Assembly (NCBI GenBank): GCA_033557465.1
Contig: CM066039.1
Coordinates: 46,095,788-46,159,787, forward strand
DNA: 64,000 nt
Direction of reading: 5' to 3'
Source: Ichthyophis bannanicus
Taxonomy: Eukaryota; Chordata; Amphibia; Gymnophiona; Ichthyophiidae
The notes beneath the pieces were generated by a model. That model did no database searches. It was given only the letters and a program-made list of their open reading frames with translations, and had not been told where the DNA came from. The stretch's first letter is position 1; every line of letters starts with the position of its first letter. Positions 41,291-54,060 of this stretch are shown piece by piece. Position numbers and translations under genes: made by a program.

Positions 41291-41830
41291 GAACATAAGA
41301 ACATAAGACATGCCATAATGCAGCGGTGGCCAACTCCAGTCCTGGTGCATCACAATCCAGTGTGGTTTTCAGGATGTCCCTAATGAATATTTATGAGGTA
41401 TATTTGCATATAATAGGAGGCAGAGATGTAAATATACTTCATAAATATTCAGTAGGAATATCCTGAAAACCAGACTGAATTGTGGTGCACCAGGACTGGA
41501 GTTGGCCACCCCTACCATACTGGCTCAGACCAAAGGACTATCAAGCCCAATATCCTGTTTCCAACAGTGTCCAATCCAGGTTACAATTATTTGCCATAAT
41601 CCCAAAAGTAGTCAGATTCCATGCTGCTTATCCCAGGGTAAGCAATGGATATCCCCAGTCTTTTTTAATAATGGGCAATGGACTTTTCCTCCAGAAACTT
41701 GTCCAAACCTCTTTTAAACCCAGCTACATTAACGGCTTTTACTACATCTTCTGGCAACAAATTGCAGAGCTAGATTACGTGCTGAGTGAAAAAAATATTT
41801 TCTCGGATCAGTTTTTAAAGAGTCCAATTA
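41291..41830 (-). mobile_element. Antisense CR1 3' fragment split by a hAT MITE
   Basis: GAACATAAGAACATAAGACA, then after the MITE ACTGGCTCAGACCAAAGG and GTATCC-like text, then 3' coding text to about 41815. Confidence 0.85.
41321..41514. mobile_element. Palindromic hAT-type MITE inside CR1
   Basis: CAGCGGTGGCCAACTCCAGT and ACTGGAGTTGGCCACCCCTA ends; nearly the whole 194 bp folds back. Flanks CCATAATG (41313-41320) and CCATACTG (41515-41522) are an 8-bp duplication with one mismatch, matching the CCATACTG of other CR1 copies. Confidence 0.92.
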
Positions 41831-41836
41831 AGGGCC

Positions 41837-42137
41837 CGATTTTCGAAAGGCATTTACACAGTTTACAGCCCAGTGAACCATCTAAATGCCTTAAATAGGG
41901 ATATTCAGCAGTACTTACATGGTGAGTGCCATTGAATATTCCCTTCTATCTCCCTTAAATGCCCCAAAGCCATCCGGTTAGCCTCGGGGCATGTCAGGGG
42001 CGTTCCGGGGTGGAATGGAGGCAGCGACAAGCCATAACCAGGCAGCAGCGATATTGCATGCTGCCCGGTTAGCGATCTGCGCCGAAAAGACGAGGTGCCC
42101 AGCCCTTCGAAAAGGAGCCTAGCTCAGTATTGGGCCC
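41837..42137. mobile_element. GGGCCCGATTTTC-ended foldback-like element
   Basis: Left GGGCCCGATTTTCGAAAGG, right CTTCGAAAAGG...TATTGGGCCC. Related to 44022-44282 and 56622-57092. Confidence 0.6.
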
Positions 42138-43130
42138 TAAGTGCCTCATTCCTAGGGTGCAGTAGGTGTGCATGCAATGGGGTTTTGTACCCTGTGCAAT
42201 ATGTGTGTTGTTTGCATGGATCCTCTATATTGCGTGTCATTGCCTCAGTCCTGGATTCTGCGCAATGTGCAGCATGCAACCTGCATGTACACTATCCATA
42301 GGGGCTGTGGTGCGTGTTAAGTGCCTGGACTGGACCAGCAATTTGCTTCTGCTCCTCAGAAGCCGTCATCTTCTCTGCAGAAGCTTTCTGTAATGACTGT
42401 GACCTCACAATACCCTACTTGTCACATCATAATGCTGCGTAATTACTGGTTACTCAATGCAGCAGGGTAATTCTACACACCTGGATAATGAATCACTGCT
42501 GCTGCTTTAAAGGGCTGGAAAATCTTTGTTGCCATGTCATTCCGGGGCAAATGGAATGATTTGAAGGCTGGGACACGTTTCTTTTTAAATGGGAGTACAA
42601 ATACAGACTACGGGCCTGCTGATGAAAAACAGTCAATTTTAACTTCATTACTGACTTTCCTGTCCTCTCCCTCTGTTTCTCCTTCCATCATGCTAAACAA
42701 TGTGCCCACCGATATCTAAATACACAGACGAGAAAAGTGTGCAAAACCAAACTGGGCACAGAGACAAAGCGGTACAAAGTAGGAGACAGAAAACAAGATG
42801 GAACTGAAAAGTGGCTTAGGACCTGAATAATGAAATCCAGAAGCCAGAGGGGAGAAAAGAAAGGAGAGTAGAGAGGAAAAACTCCTAAGAAAACAAAAAT
42901 TTATTTACTTAATTAGCAATGTGGTAGCACAGTGCTGATGACATGTACAGTATGTGCTTAATAGGGAAGACTGTACCTGTTGAAAAACTGATATAAAGTG
43001 CTTTGAATTGTACTACCTTCTTGACTGTGATTAATAGCAGTAGTACTACTATAAAGATCCATAAAAAATAACATTAAGAAATATGTATACTGCCCCACCA
43101 CCAGAAACGCTCATTTCTTCCAGAGCTGAA
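42138..43130. other. No gene recognised
   Basis: Near 42150-42300 contains GTGCAATATGTGTG-like repeated text. No domain-bearing ORF. Confidence 0.35.
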
Positions 43131-43133
43131 AGT

Positions 43134-43250
43134 AAGAACATAAGATTTGCCTATTAGATGAGACCAAAGATCAATCAAGCCCGGTGTCCTGTTTCCAACA
43201 GTGGACAACCCAGGCCACAAGTACCTGACATACCCCAAAGTACGTGTGGT
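43134..43250 (-). mobile_element. Antisense CR1 3' fragment
   Basis: GTAAGAACATAAGATTTGCC, CAAGCCCGGTGTCCTGTTTC and CAACAGTGGACAACC match the antisense CR1 end. Confidence 0.8.
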
Positions 43251-43559
43251 ACTTTCTCAAGTGGCTAAATGAACACGTGCTCCAAGCAGGTCGAAGTACA
43301 GGTTGCAGGAGTGTGGGGATTTAATAACACAGTAAAGTTTAAAAAAGCACCTATTTTATAAAGGCAACTCACACATGCGCGGGATAAAACGGACTCCTAG
43401 ATTTATTCCCAGTGTCACACAAACGCTCTCGCACAAATTTACACCTTCTCCGAGGCAGGCGTAACCTTGTGCATGTATTTGACACTGAGAATTCGCACAT
43501 CGCACATGTATTTTATAAAACAACTAGGATATGATTATCCATGTACCTTAAATTTTTTC

Positions 43560-43614
43560 TGTTCTCTGTAAACCGCACTTGATACTTGGGAAAGAGCGGT
43601 ATATAAATGTGTGC

Positions 43615-43645
<31 letters not shown>

Positions 43646-43650
43646 AACAC
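43560..43650 (+). repeat. LINE-type 3' tail with (AAAT)n
   Basis: TCTGTAAACCGCACTTGA, AGAGCGGTATATAAATG and an AAATAAAT repeat; the usual tail of an L2-like element. Confidence 0.6.
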
Positions 43651-44021
43651 ACCTAGAAGTGCCAATCCCGCCCCAGCCCCAACCCTACTACTTTTTGCGC
43701 CAGGAATGCCTATGCATATATGGCTTGTAGCCTATACAATATTATACAGGCTGAACACTGAGGTGTATTTTTCTCCTTTACAAATTCATTCGGCGGTTAT
43801 TTATTTATTCAGCTTGCATTTAAAAATATTGTACAATTGTCTGCAATCATTTTAGAAGTGTGTCATCCTGGATTAATGATTTCCTGTATACTGTCATATT
43901 ATTGTTACGCACATAACCATGGTTTTACGCATGTAAAACATGCAGAGAATTTTCATCTTTGCATCCCATAAAACAAAATAATTTTTATGCATGTCTTCAT
44001 TTGAGGATATAAAGACGTAGG
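43651..44021. other. No feature recognised
   Basis: AT-rich, no coding feature. Confidence 0.35.
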
Positions 44022-44282
44022 GCCTGATATTCAAAGGCATTTACATGGTTTACAGACTTGTAAACCATGTAAATGCCGCTGAGCATTGGGGCGTGATGGG
44101 GGGCATTCCAGAGCGGAGCAAAGATGGCGACAGTCGCTAACTGGGCAGCGACAATATTGCACCACTGCCTAGTTAGTGACCCGTGGGTAAAGATAGGCCT
44201 ATCTTTACCCATGGGAGCAAACTGGCAGCGGCTCAATATCGCCATAGAGGTGCATAGCCATCGCAAATGAATATCGGGCCCA
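44022..44282. mobile_element. GGGCCTGATATTCA-ended foldback element
   Basis: Left GGGCCTGATATTCAAAGG, right AATGAATATCGGGCCC. Internal inverted pairs TTTACATGGTTTACA/TGTAAACCATGTAAA and AAGATAGGCCTATCTT. Confidence 0.7.
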
Positions 44283-45146
44283 TAACATTTGCGGGATACC
44301 ACAAGTACACCCTAAGGAAATAAGATCAGTCATAAGGAGGGTCATTTTCAAAGCCAGTGCTCCATCCGCAGAAGTGGGCTTCTATCAAACTTCCGACGCA
44401 ATCTGCAGATACATTTATGGTACTATTTTAGAAGCCTTATTTTCAGTTTTCAATGGGAAATCTAGCATTTACATGTGGAATTGATCATTTTAGAAAGGGA
44501 AAAATTTACAGATGATGTCTACACTATGTAGAAATTGCAAGGAGACATGTCGAGGGTGCAGCTTGGGCGGATAAAAACTCTGCACGGGTATTCCCTATTT
44601 CGTGCAAGGAATGCAGGTGTATGACCACTGCAGGATTTACAGTCGGGTCCTGGCACAAATAGGTTTTTAAAATATGCTCATTTCAGCCAGCCCTTTGCAG
44701 GAGGGATCGAGGGGGCTATCCTCCTTCATCCCCCATTGCTTATTTCCCTCTCTAAATTGAACTGAACTGAAGATAGCAGCTTTTGTAATTAATTGCACTA
44801 CATTTATGCCTATAGTTCTGCAAACATATCAACTCACACATGTAAATTGACGAGTTGCCTTTTTCGAATTTTCCCAAATGTAGTTTTTTTTTAAATGCCT
44901 CCTCCAGCTCTACCTGTTGGCACTTCTGCAGGTCCTTGTACATATTTTAGAAAAGACTCCATGTCGGGCAGAGCCTTTTCTAAAATGCTGCCAGAACTGT
45001 GCACGTCCCGACCTTGACGTCTCAATTCCTTTCTCCATGTATGATCTAAAGTTTGTCTTCCCATGCGTATCCTGCCTGTATGTATAGACTTTTACCTGCA
45101 ATGAGTAAAGGTGTTCATGGCGGCAGGGTGGGGGCGGGGTTTCGAA
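44283..45146. other. No gene recognised
   Basis: Contains TCATTTTCAAAGCCAG text near 44340 shared with the old foldback families. No coding feature. Confidence 0.35.
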
Positions 45147-45745
45147 ATAGAAACGTAGAGAAAATGACAGCTCATAAAGACCATACGGCCTCTACGGTCT
45201 GCCCTTCCATTCCAGCTGTACAGTCCCTTTTCCCCCTTAGAGATCCTACGAATTTGTCCCGTGCTTCCTTTATTCAGATAAAGTCTTTGCCTCTACCACC
45301 CGCACTGGGAAGCTATTCTACGCATCTGCCACTCTTTCTCTAAAGAAATATTTCCGCATATTACTCCTGAATCTGTCCCCTTTCACCTTCATCCTATGCT
45401 CCCTCGTTGCAGAATTTTCTTTCAATTGCAAGAGGCTCTCCTCCCGTGCATTTATGCCAGGATGGATGTATTTAAATATCTCTATCATATCTCCCCTCTC
45501 CTGCCTTTCCTCCAAAGTATAGATACTGAGATCTTTCAGTCATTCCCCATATACCTTACGACGAAGACCACTGACCATTTTAGCAGCTGCCCTCTGCACT
45601 TACTCCATCCTGCTTATATTCTTTCAAAGGTCTGGGCTCCAGAATTGTACACAGTACTCCAAGTGAGGTCTCACCAAAGACATACCGAAACACTCACCTT
45701 TCTTCCTGCTGGCCATTCTTCTCCCTATGCAGCCATTCTTCTCGA
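45147..45745 (-). pseudogene. Antisense CR1-b C-terminal fragment
   Basis: Antisense from the tail (ATAGAAACGTAGAGAAAATG) through frames such as FKYIHPGINAREESLLQLKE and RFRSNMRKYFFRERV; upstream part with an RT C-terminal region is broken. Confidence 0.85.
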
Positions 45746-46384
45746 TTTTCAAATGCATGCACTTTTATTTTCTCCCCGTAAAAATTAATGTGCACCAAAC
45801 AGCAGATGTGCAGTAAAATGTGTACATTTTTTTCCTGGGGTAATTTTCAATGCAAAAGAACAAGCATGTGTTTGCTATGAAAATCCAGCAGAGAGTGCCT
45901 AGCGAAAAGTATGAACTTATATTTCACTAATATGGACGGTGATAAAATGAAGCAGCCAAATATTCCAAAAAGGCAGTGCAAATATGGATTTTGGGACGTG
46001 ACTGGCAGAGTAACAAACATGCAAATGTGGCAGCTTGTATAGGGACAGCTGATGCAAATTCTGGAGTAGGGGCACGTATGCAATAGCCCGCAAAATTGTA
46101 AAGTATATACACACGTTTAGTGCAAATACTTGGTAGCAAATGTTTCAAAGAGATACTCCTTGGGACATTCTTTTTGAAAGTTAGCTAGCATAAAATATGT
46201 GAACTAAAAGCACCCAGGTCCTTTGTGCTACTATTTGTGGGGGAAGTCAAGAAGTTGGCGGAGTTAGCCAGCATACTTTGGAAAATATCCAGCACAATCT
46301 GTAAACTCTGGCTGTGGTATTTAAATACATTGCATATCTTCAGTGCTGCTATTTAGATAGTGGCTGGTACTACATATACATGTG
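45746..46384. other. No gene recognised
   Basis: AT-rich sequence with only overlapping short frames on the minus strand. Confidence 0.35.
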
Positions 46385-46945
46385 GAGGGGGATTTTAGAA
46401 AGAACATCCAAGTGCAATTTGGGACGTCTAAGCCAGAACATCTGAAAAAAAGCAGGCATGTCCAGGTGCAGACACGAATTCACAAACGTGAACGTGCTCA
46501 ATGTGGACTTCTGCGAGGGTGTCTATATAGAGATCCCAGAGTAATATTCCAGATCCTGGATATCTACAAATGGCCTAATGGTTAAAGTAGTGGGCTAAAA
46601 GGTAGCCAGGATTCAGATCCCACTGCTGCTGTCCTTGACGTTGTGACGAGTACCAGCGATGATGGAGTTCTTTCTTCTTTATGCCCTCTGGAGGTTTGTC
46701 AGCCAAAACAAGCACTATTCAGATCCCTGTTCGTGCCTGGAGCAGGTCTAAACTTAGACTGCTGGGTGTCCATGACATTTCTGAGATCAGGGGGAGACGG
46801 CCAGATCCCTGGGAATGCCTCCATCGTGCCCCTGTTCCAACATGGATGTCCTCAGAGCCGGCTTCTAAAATGGTTCTGGAGATGTCTCTGTGCTTTGGAC
46901 ATCCAAAGCATGAATTAGGCTTCCAAAATGACCCTCATAGTTTGT
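46385..46945 (+). repeat. tRNA-headed repeat, complete copy
   Basis: Begins AGGGGGATTTTAGAAAGAAC and ends CTTCCAAAATGACCCTCAT. A tRNA-like segment at 46568-46622 has TGGCCTAATGGTTAAAGTAG (A-box-like) and GGATTCAGATCCCAC (B-box-like). The same repeat lies in opposite orientation at 35884-36845. Confidence 0.7.
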
Positions 46946-47282
46946 ACGGTGCCGTATATATTTTCTAAAAGGCTCTGTGTTCAGCAGGGTTTTTTTAAAA
47001 ATAAAATACTGCTGCTTTTTCGCATGCACAGGTCTATATGTTAGCTTTCCGAGTCAGATGCCATACATGAGATTATCTTCTCAATGTGTCAAAGAACGGT
47101 CGCGATAATACTTCGGATCCTCGGCTTTTCAAAATAAACTGTTCACCGCATACTGTACGTAGTGGAGGCATTTTATAACGTCAATCCTGCGGGTATGTGG
47201 CCTCTTATGAAATACTGACTGGCATAAAAGTATGTGCTTTGGCGTGATGGTGCACACTTAGCACAAGTACATGCTTTGGGGG
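46946..47282. other. No feature recognised
   Basis: No ORF or repeat boundary identified. Confidence 0.35.
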
Positions 47283-47640
47283 GCAGTGAGCAGGAACTGT
47301 TAACTTCCTAAACTACAGAGATTCCAGTTTTCAGTAGCACTACGTGGATAGCGCTTCTGAATATCCCCATAGACCACAGAAAAGATTCTCAGTTAAAACC
47401 GGGGCAGTCTGGCTGGCGTTGATATTGAGCCGCTAACCGGATGGCTGAACCTGACTTTATCCAATTTGTGCTGTCTGGGTAATGGCTGCATATTGTCACT
47501 AACTGGACATCCAACCCTTTGTCTGGCATAACCAGATATTCAGTGCTGGATGCCGGATAAGCTCTGGTGCTGAATATTCGGTTTGAATTAAAGCAGCGGT
47601 GCCCAGGCACAGACTGCCGCCGCTGGATATTGGCCCCGAA
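47283..47640. repeat. Old repeat, uninterrupted copy
   Basis: Reference for the interrupted copy at 37262-37431 plus 40938-41128. Confidence 0.6.
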
Positions 47641-47654
47641 GATGATAAACTATG

Positions 47655-48352
47655 ATAATCTATGCACGTGGAGGCCGATTCTGTGCTGTACCTGCCTGGC
47701 TCGTCCGGGCGTTCAGAATTGGGACAACCTGGAGTTGCACCTGATTCTGAACCTTTAAGGCTAAAAGTCCCCACGGGATCAGAATCGGGTACAACTGGCC
47801 TAGACGAGCAAGCCGAGCCCTGATTCTGGGCTCCTGGATGTCCGGCACACTACCCGGCTAATTCAGCCAGGTTCCTGCATGGAGCGACTGTGGCATGGAG
47901 TCCCGTTGTCATGCCACCGCGGCTCCATGCAGCAGCTGTGATCACTGGCCACGCTCCAGACCCTTCTTTCCCTGCAGCCCGACCCCTGATTGGGCCTTCC
48001 ATGACCAGGGCTGAGCTGCGGGGCATCCCCTGCACCCCCTCACTTTTACTCCATGCCCCGGCGCTGCCATCTTCTGATATCCAGGGGGACGTTTTCCACC
48101 TCCGAGGTGGAATAAGTCCCACATCTATCCTGGTGAACCCGGATGTACAGGGCCGTGAACAGAATCGGCCCTGTATATCCATGTTGTGCGCCCCGCCCCA
48201 GCTCACCCACTCTCCTCCCTATCGCTGCTCCTGCCCGCCCCCATCCAGAGCTTCCCGCACATTTCCTATGTACTTGTGGGGAGCTTTGGGCAGGGAATAT
48301 GGTCCCAGGCATTTAGCGGAGATGGACACGGCTCGGAATCTCCCCCTTTCTG
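47655..48352. repeat. GC-rich repeat with GATTCTG-type ends
   Basis: GGAGGCCGATTCTGTGC at the left and CGGCTCGGAATCTCCCC at the right are weak inverted ends; many internal inverted pairs. The frames across it (for example 47890-48363) show no domain and are likely chance in GC-rich DNA. Related to 35190-35860 and 55978-56412. Confidence 0.5.
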
Positions 48353-48481
48353 AACAATTATAGCTGCGTGCATTTACACCATGCCGGCATCATAGTCGCA
48401 CCTAATGCCACTTATGCTAGTAGTTTATAAAGACACACAGGTGCCTTTATAAAACTTTGCCTACTGTCACCCTTAAAGTAG

Positions 48482-49985
48482 ATAGAAACATAGAAACATA
48501 GAAATATGACAACAGAAAAAGACCATATGGCCTATCTAGTCTGTCCTTCCATATCAACAACTACAACAGTCCCCTTTTTTCATTTAGAGATCCTCTGTGT
48601 TTGTCCCAGGCTTTTTTGAATTCAGTTACTGTCCTCATTTCTACCACCTCCACTGGGAGACTATTCCACAGATCCACTACTCTTTCCGTAAAGAAATATT
48701 TCCGCATATCACTCCTGAATCTATCTCCCTTCACCCTCATCCCATGTCCCCTCATAGCAGAACTTGCTTTCAATTGAAAGAGGCTCTCTCCCTGAACATT
48801 TATGCCATGGAGGTATTTAAACATCTCAAATCATATCACTTCTATCCCGCCTTTCCTCGAAGGTGTACATATTAAGATCCTTAAGTCTGTCCTCATATGC
48901 ATTATAATGAAGACCACTAATCATTTTAGTAGCCACCCTCTGCACCGACTCCATCCTGTTCACATCCTTTTGAAGGTGCGGTCTCCAGAATTGCACACTA
49001 TACTCCAAATGAGGTCGCACGAAAGACTTATACAGAAGCATTATCACCTCCTTTTTTCTGATAGCCATTCCTCTCTGTATGCACTCAAGCATCCTTCTAG
49101 CTTTTGCCGTCGCCTTTTCTACCTGTTTAGCTACTTTAAGATCATCAGACACAACCACGCCTAGGTCCTGCTCTTCTTTAGTGGACAAAAGTACTTCACC
49201 CCCTATACTATATTGCTCCCTTGGATTGCTGCAGCCCAAATGCAAGACTTTACATTTTTTAACATTAAATCCCAGCTTCCAAATTCTAGACCATTCTTCA
49301 AGCTTAGCTAGATCCCTCCTCATGTTATCTACACCTTCCTGGGTGTCTACTGTATTGCAGATTTTGGTATCATCCGCAAAGAGGCAAACCTTACCCGACA
49401 GCCCTTCCGCTATATCACTAACAAAGATGTTAACAAGAATCAGACCAAGGAAAGATCCCTGGGACACACCACTGGTAACATCCTTCTCCTCAGAGTGAGC
49501 TCCATTTACCTGTACTCTTTGTCGTCTCCCACCCAACCAATTTCTAACCCAAGCAGTAACTTTAGGGTCCATCCCTAGGGTGCTCAGTTTGTTTATAAGT
49601 CGCCTGTGAGGAACAGTGTCAAAGGCTTTACTGAAATCCAAATACACCACATCTAGGGCTCTCCCTCGGTCCAACTCCCTGGTCACCCAGTCAAAGAAAT
49701 CAATCAGATTTGTCTGACAAGACCTGCCTCTGGTGAATCCATGCTGTCTCGGATCCTGTAATCTGCTAGACTCCAGAAACCTCCCTATTTTCTCTTTCAG
49801 CAGCGTTTCCAATAATTTACTCACCACAGAAGTTAAACTAACCGGCCTGTAGTTTTCAAACACATACTTACTTCCACTTTTGTGTAAAGGCACCACATGA
49901 GCCTCTCTCCAGTCCTTTGGCACCACTTCCGACTCCAATGAGGCATTGAAAAGGTCTATCGACAGTAATTTTATAAACCTCTTAA
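48482..49985 (-). pseudogene. Antisense CR1-b ORF2 copy, long open segment
   Basis: The minus-strand frame from 50097 to 48826 is CR1-b from about 49985: [84 protein letters not shown] and the catalytic FADDTKIC. A frameshift near 48825 moves the C-terminal 87 residues (RFRSDMRKYFFTERVVDLW) into another frame, ending at 48561. The endonuclease is missing because of 5' truncation. The first ~38 residues of the frame are flanking DNA. Ser for Pro in GVSQGS differs from the usual GVPQGS. Confidence 0.92.
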
Positions 49986-50097
49986 GGGGCAAAAAATGCT
50001 GTTTTATACATAAAAGTCTCTTATAAAATTCGATCAAGCTTAAACGTATGCATGGCTGAAGCTGTGCTTGCTCAGGGGAGGAGTTTGTTCGCAGCAT

Positions 50098-52525
50098 GGG
50101 TGGCGTTGTGATTTATGTGAGTATTTTATAAAATATGGGCTAATATACTCTCGAGCAGGCCTGATGTCTGCACCTTCTGTGTAGGTGCCTATATGTCTTT
50201 CTAAAATAGGCGCCTTTGTGCACTATTAACCTTGGTGCCATGCCATAAAATTAGCCTCCTTATAGCATACATGTTGCATGCTTGCACAGTTCACAAATTT
50301 CATACTTGTTTTATTAGTATCACCAGATATGGGATCCTGGAGTTGGGCCCACTCCATGCTCAGTTCAGCCAGGACCATCAGCCCCTCACCGGCCTTGAGA
50401 GTGAAAAATAACATGAGGCTATTTCATCACAATCATGAGCCAACCTCTACATAATCTAGGTACTTCCTTATTGGTCAAGATTTATCAGATCTCAGCCAAT
50501 AGAAAAATGTCATAAGATGGCAAAGAGAATACATTCTCAGTCATATCAGAGGCAGCCCAGTGGGTTGGGGGAGCGGTAAATTAAAAAGGATACCACACCC
50601 TTGGAGCAAAACCTACTGGCCATCTAAGATATGGCATGATTCATAGCCTGGAATAAGTTGACCTCGGATTGACCAGCCTTAGGATAAGAAGGGAAAAGGG
50701 CAGAAAAGGCAGGAAAAATTATTTTAACGAAAGAAACTCTTGAGGATGCTGAAAGGGTTCCATCACAGGCTTCCCACGAATATGGCAAGATGTGCACATG
50801 ATTCCCTCCTCTCCAAACATGCCTCTTTTGTGTGAAAACTACAGGATGGGTTCATAGCTGGATGACAAAGTGGAACTAGGCATGCTGACCAGGAGAGTTG
50901 GGAAATGTAAGTAACAAGACCAGGATAGGCTGAAAACTTGGCAAGCTTGATTCAAGGTGATCTTTTGAAGTGATTTAATGTCCTTTTAATGAGTAGTGAC
51001 ACACCTCTGACACCTCCTATGATAGCCTCCTGAAGGGTTCTCCTCCCTTCTACCTTTCCAAAGTGCCAGATTGCACCCTTGGCGTTCTCTGCAAATTCTT
51101 GGCATAATGCCAGTAACTTAATTCTTGCAGTGATGTCATTAGGGCGTTAGCCCCTCGGTTACTAATGCCACTGTCTGGTTGTGTATTGCACTGTCTATGG
51201 GTCTCTGCGTGTGGGCTTTCAGATTTTACATTCTGATGAGTAACATGGTTCTCCGGAGCAGGTAGAGCAAGCTAATCAGGAAGTCATTTTGCCAGCTCCT
51301 GACTGATTAGGACATTAGATCCAATGGAAATCTTCATCACCCTGGAGCTTCTTTAAGACACACACATTGACTCGCCCCTTTTATGTACACAGAACACTAA
51401 TAAAGCAGGGTCAGAAGTTATCTGAAGAGATCATGATTAGCCCTTTATATTTTATGAGGAAACACCTGAATGTTGTTTTCATTTCTGGTTCCTGCTATTT
51501 GAGTTACTCAAGGATGAGATTACTGCTAAAAAACAGATGACCTTGGGGGAGAGGGAGCAAGGTGAAAAGAGAGAACCAGTCAGTGTAGCTCTATTAACAG
51601 TAAGTGGCCAAAGATTAAAGCAGCATAGGAAGTAGTTTCTGTCTATTATAGGTGGGAATATGGCAACATACTGGGATAAATCACTGGGGCTGTGTATGAT
51701 GACATTCTTGTGAGAATCTAATGACTACAAGATGAGAAATGGATAGAAAGGACTAAAAAGCAGACTGAATGAGGCTGTGCCTGATGGCTTACTCTGATGG
51801 CCACATAGGAAGCAGTGATGATTCCATGATGAGTAATGGATGGAAAGAAGTAAGGAGGGGAAGGTCGTTTCTTTCTAAAGTAAATGGCTGCCATACATCT
51901 ATCCTTTTCTTTCATCTTCCATATCTCCACTTCTCTTCTTCTGGCCTTACCTCATACAGTTCCCTCTTCTCAAACTCAAATGTCCTTTTCAGAAGCAGGA
52001 TGACAAAACCTCCACTTACTTTCTTGATCCCTTTATCTCTCTTTTTCTTGAGCTGCTTGCTATGTTATTTCTTGTGGTCGTTACTCATCTAATAAACTCT
52101 TGCATGATTTTTAGGATCTTTCTCTCTTCATTCACGTAAGCAAGTCACAACCATTCTTTAAAATGTCAGCTAGTCCTTTTGCTCTCATGCACTTTCATCC
52201 TACCTCCACAAAACCTAATAGAAAATCTATGACCATCTCTCCTCTGCTCATCTTCTTCATTTTTCTCCATTCCAGCCTTCATTCTCTGTTGACTTTGCTC
52301 TTCTTTCTGTCTCTAATTTTCTCTTCTTTGCTGTACATCTGCTGTATCTTCTTTTTGTCCTGAATTTATCAATAGCTTATGATCATGCCATTAACTTTGT
52401 TTTCTGTCCTCAATGGGCTGTCTTGATTTTTGGCAATGTCCCATCCTGGATTGAGTCCTTCTTGTAATTCTTCTCAAGGATGCCTTCTAGTCTTAAAAAT
52501 ATTTCTATGCCTGGCCTCTATTTCA
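50098..52525. other. No gene recognised
   Basis: The longest gap with no identifiable element. A pyrimidine-rich tract lies at about 51900-52370. Frames there are low complexity. Confidence 0.4.
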
Positions 52526-52529
52526 TAAA

Positions 52530-52790
52530 AACCACATAACAATTTTAAAAAGTACCAAACTAGGTGAGACCAATGACCCATCAAGCCCACCGTCCTCTCT
52601 TCAATAATGGAGACCAGGTCATTTGGAGGTTCCAATCAGATCTCAAGCAGGAAAGCCCATTCCATGTGACTGTTTCCTAGAAACAAGAGGTAGAGACACC
52701 TATTGCTATCCAGCTAAATAATGGTCCTCTAGAAATGTATCTAAACATTTTTTTGAACTCAGCTAAATTACTAGTCTTGACAACATAGGT
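52530..52790 (-). mobile_element. Degenerate antisense CR1-like 3' fragment
   Basis: CCATCAAGCCCACCGTCCTC and the later AGAAATGTATCTAAAC...TTTTTTGAACTCAGCTA follow the order of the antisense CR1 3' end (CTCCAGAAACTTGTCCAAAC...TTTTAAACCCAGCTA). Confidence 0.6.
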
Positions 52791-53229
52791 AGTGGAATGG
52801 TTTTGGCCATAGGGGACATAGCACAACTAACCTTTTGCTCCACACATCATCAGCAACTAGGGAACTTAGAGGGCTTTGCAATGGTAGGTGCCAGCGCTGA
52901 ATATCAGACCCCAAATACTTAAGCAGTTTCCAAATTTCCAAATTCTGTCTGAAACAAAAGTACTTTAACATGTCTCTTGAAATCTAACATGTTTAATGAA
53001 CTTCCAAACTCAATTGAATGAGAATTTCACAGTTTCAAACTTGAACATGATAAAAGCAGGATTTTAAGTTCTCCTCAATTTTGCAATTTTTAACAAAGGA
53101 GCAATATGAAGAGGTTAATCCTGTGAACCTAGAGCCTTTCAAGAGTGATAAAATTGGGGAACTACAGTCAACAATAATGGAGCACACAGATTTAAAAATT
53201 TGAAAATTAACCAGCATGCTTTACATCGG

Positions 53230-53836
53230 ACCTAATATTCAATTGGAAGCCAGTATTGGAGATATGTGATCATTACATCTGGTACCAGTGCCCAGATATG
53301 CAGCAACATTTTGCGTGAATTGCAATGCATGCACATTGGATGAAGGTAGGATCTAATACAAAATGCTGCAATAATCTCGGGAGGTCAGCATTGTCCAAAT
53401 AAGGTCTCCTCCAGATCTTTAACTTAAAGAATGAGGACGTCAGAACGGATCTCAAGTGAGATTTCACAGAAAGTTTGGAGTCTATCAAAATGCCTAAATA
53501 AAACTGGATGTTCACTTAAGGAAGTGAACATCCAGTTCTATCTCATCTGGAAGAGACATTGCCAAATTAGTGTTTAGTATCATATATTCAGTCTTCTCAA
53601 GATTCAAAATCAAATGATGGTCATTAAGCCATTGTAAACCTTCCCTTATACTAGCTTCCTGTGATGTTACCATGAGAGGGAAGAAATAGCAGGACGTCTT
53701 CTGCATAATGCCTGTATTCCAATGCTAAATCTTGAAATGTGTCACAGAGTGTTTGAATATATAAATTATATAATAATGCCGACAACGCAGACCCTTGTGG
53801 CACTTCTCTAGAACTAGCAATTTGACACGTGTACAC
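53230..53836 (-). pseudogene. Antisense L2-like LINE, RT palm segment
   Basis: Minus-strand frames give SREVPQGSALSALLYNLYI, LEYRHYAEDVLLFL (YADD box with Glu for the first Asp), LQWLNDHHLILNLEKTEYM and YLGILIDSKLSVKSHLRSVL, in RT order, with frameshifts between. Continues at 55820. Confidence 0.82.
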
Positions 53837-53989
53837 TTACAATGTGACAAAACGGTACATTTTCCCCATTTGCAGAAATGGGCAGGTGGGGGGTACATGT
53901 GTATGAGTTATGCGGAATACGAGGGGTGCATGCATGTGCACGCATGTGTTTGTGTTTCTCATGGGGAGTGTCAGGGGCTTCATGCTCAT

Positions 53990-54060
53990 GTTTTATTTAT
54001 TTATTTATTTAACACGCTTTGTATATCGCTTTTCATGTAACCAAAGTGGTTTACAAAGAG
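53990..54060 (-). repeat. LINE-type 3' tail, antisense
   Basis: (TTTA)n then TTGTATATCGCTTTTCATG and AGTGGTTTACAAAGAGC. Confidence 0.6.

Noticed and set aside
47890..48363. 157-codon ORF as a host exon
   Set aside because: GC-rich repeat with relatives at 35190 and 55978; no splice sites, domain or codon pattern to support it.
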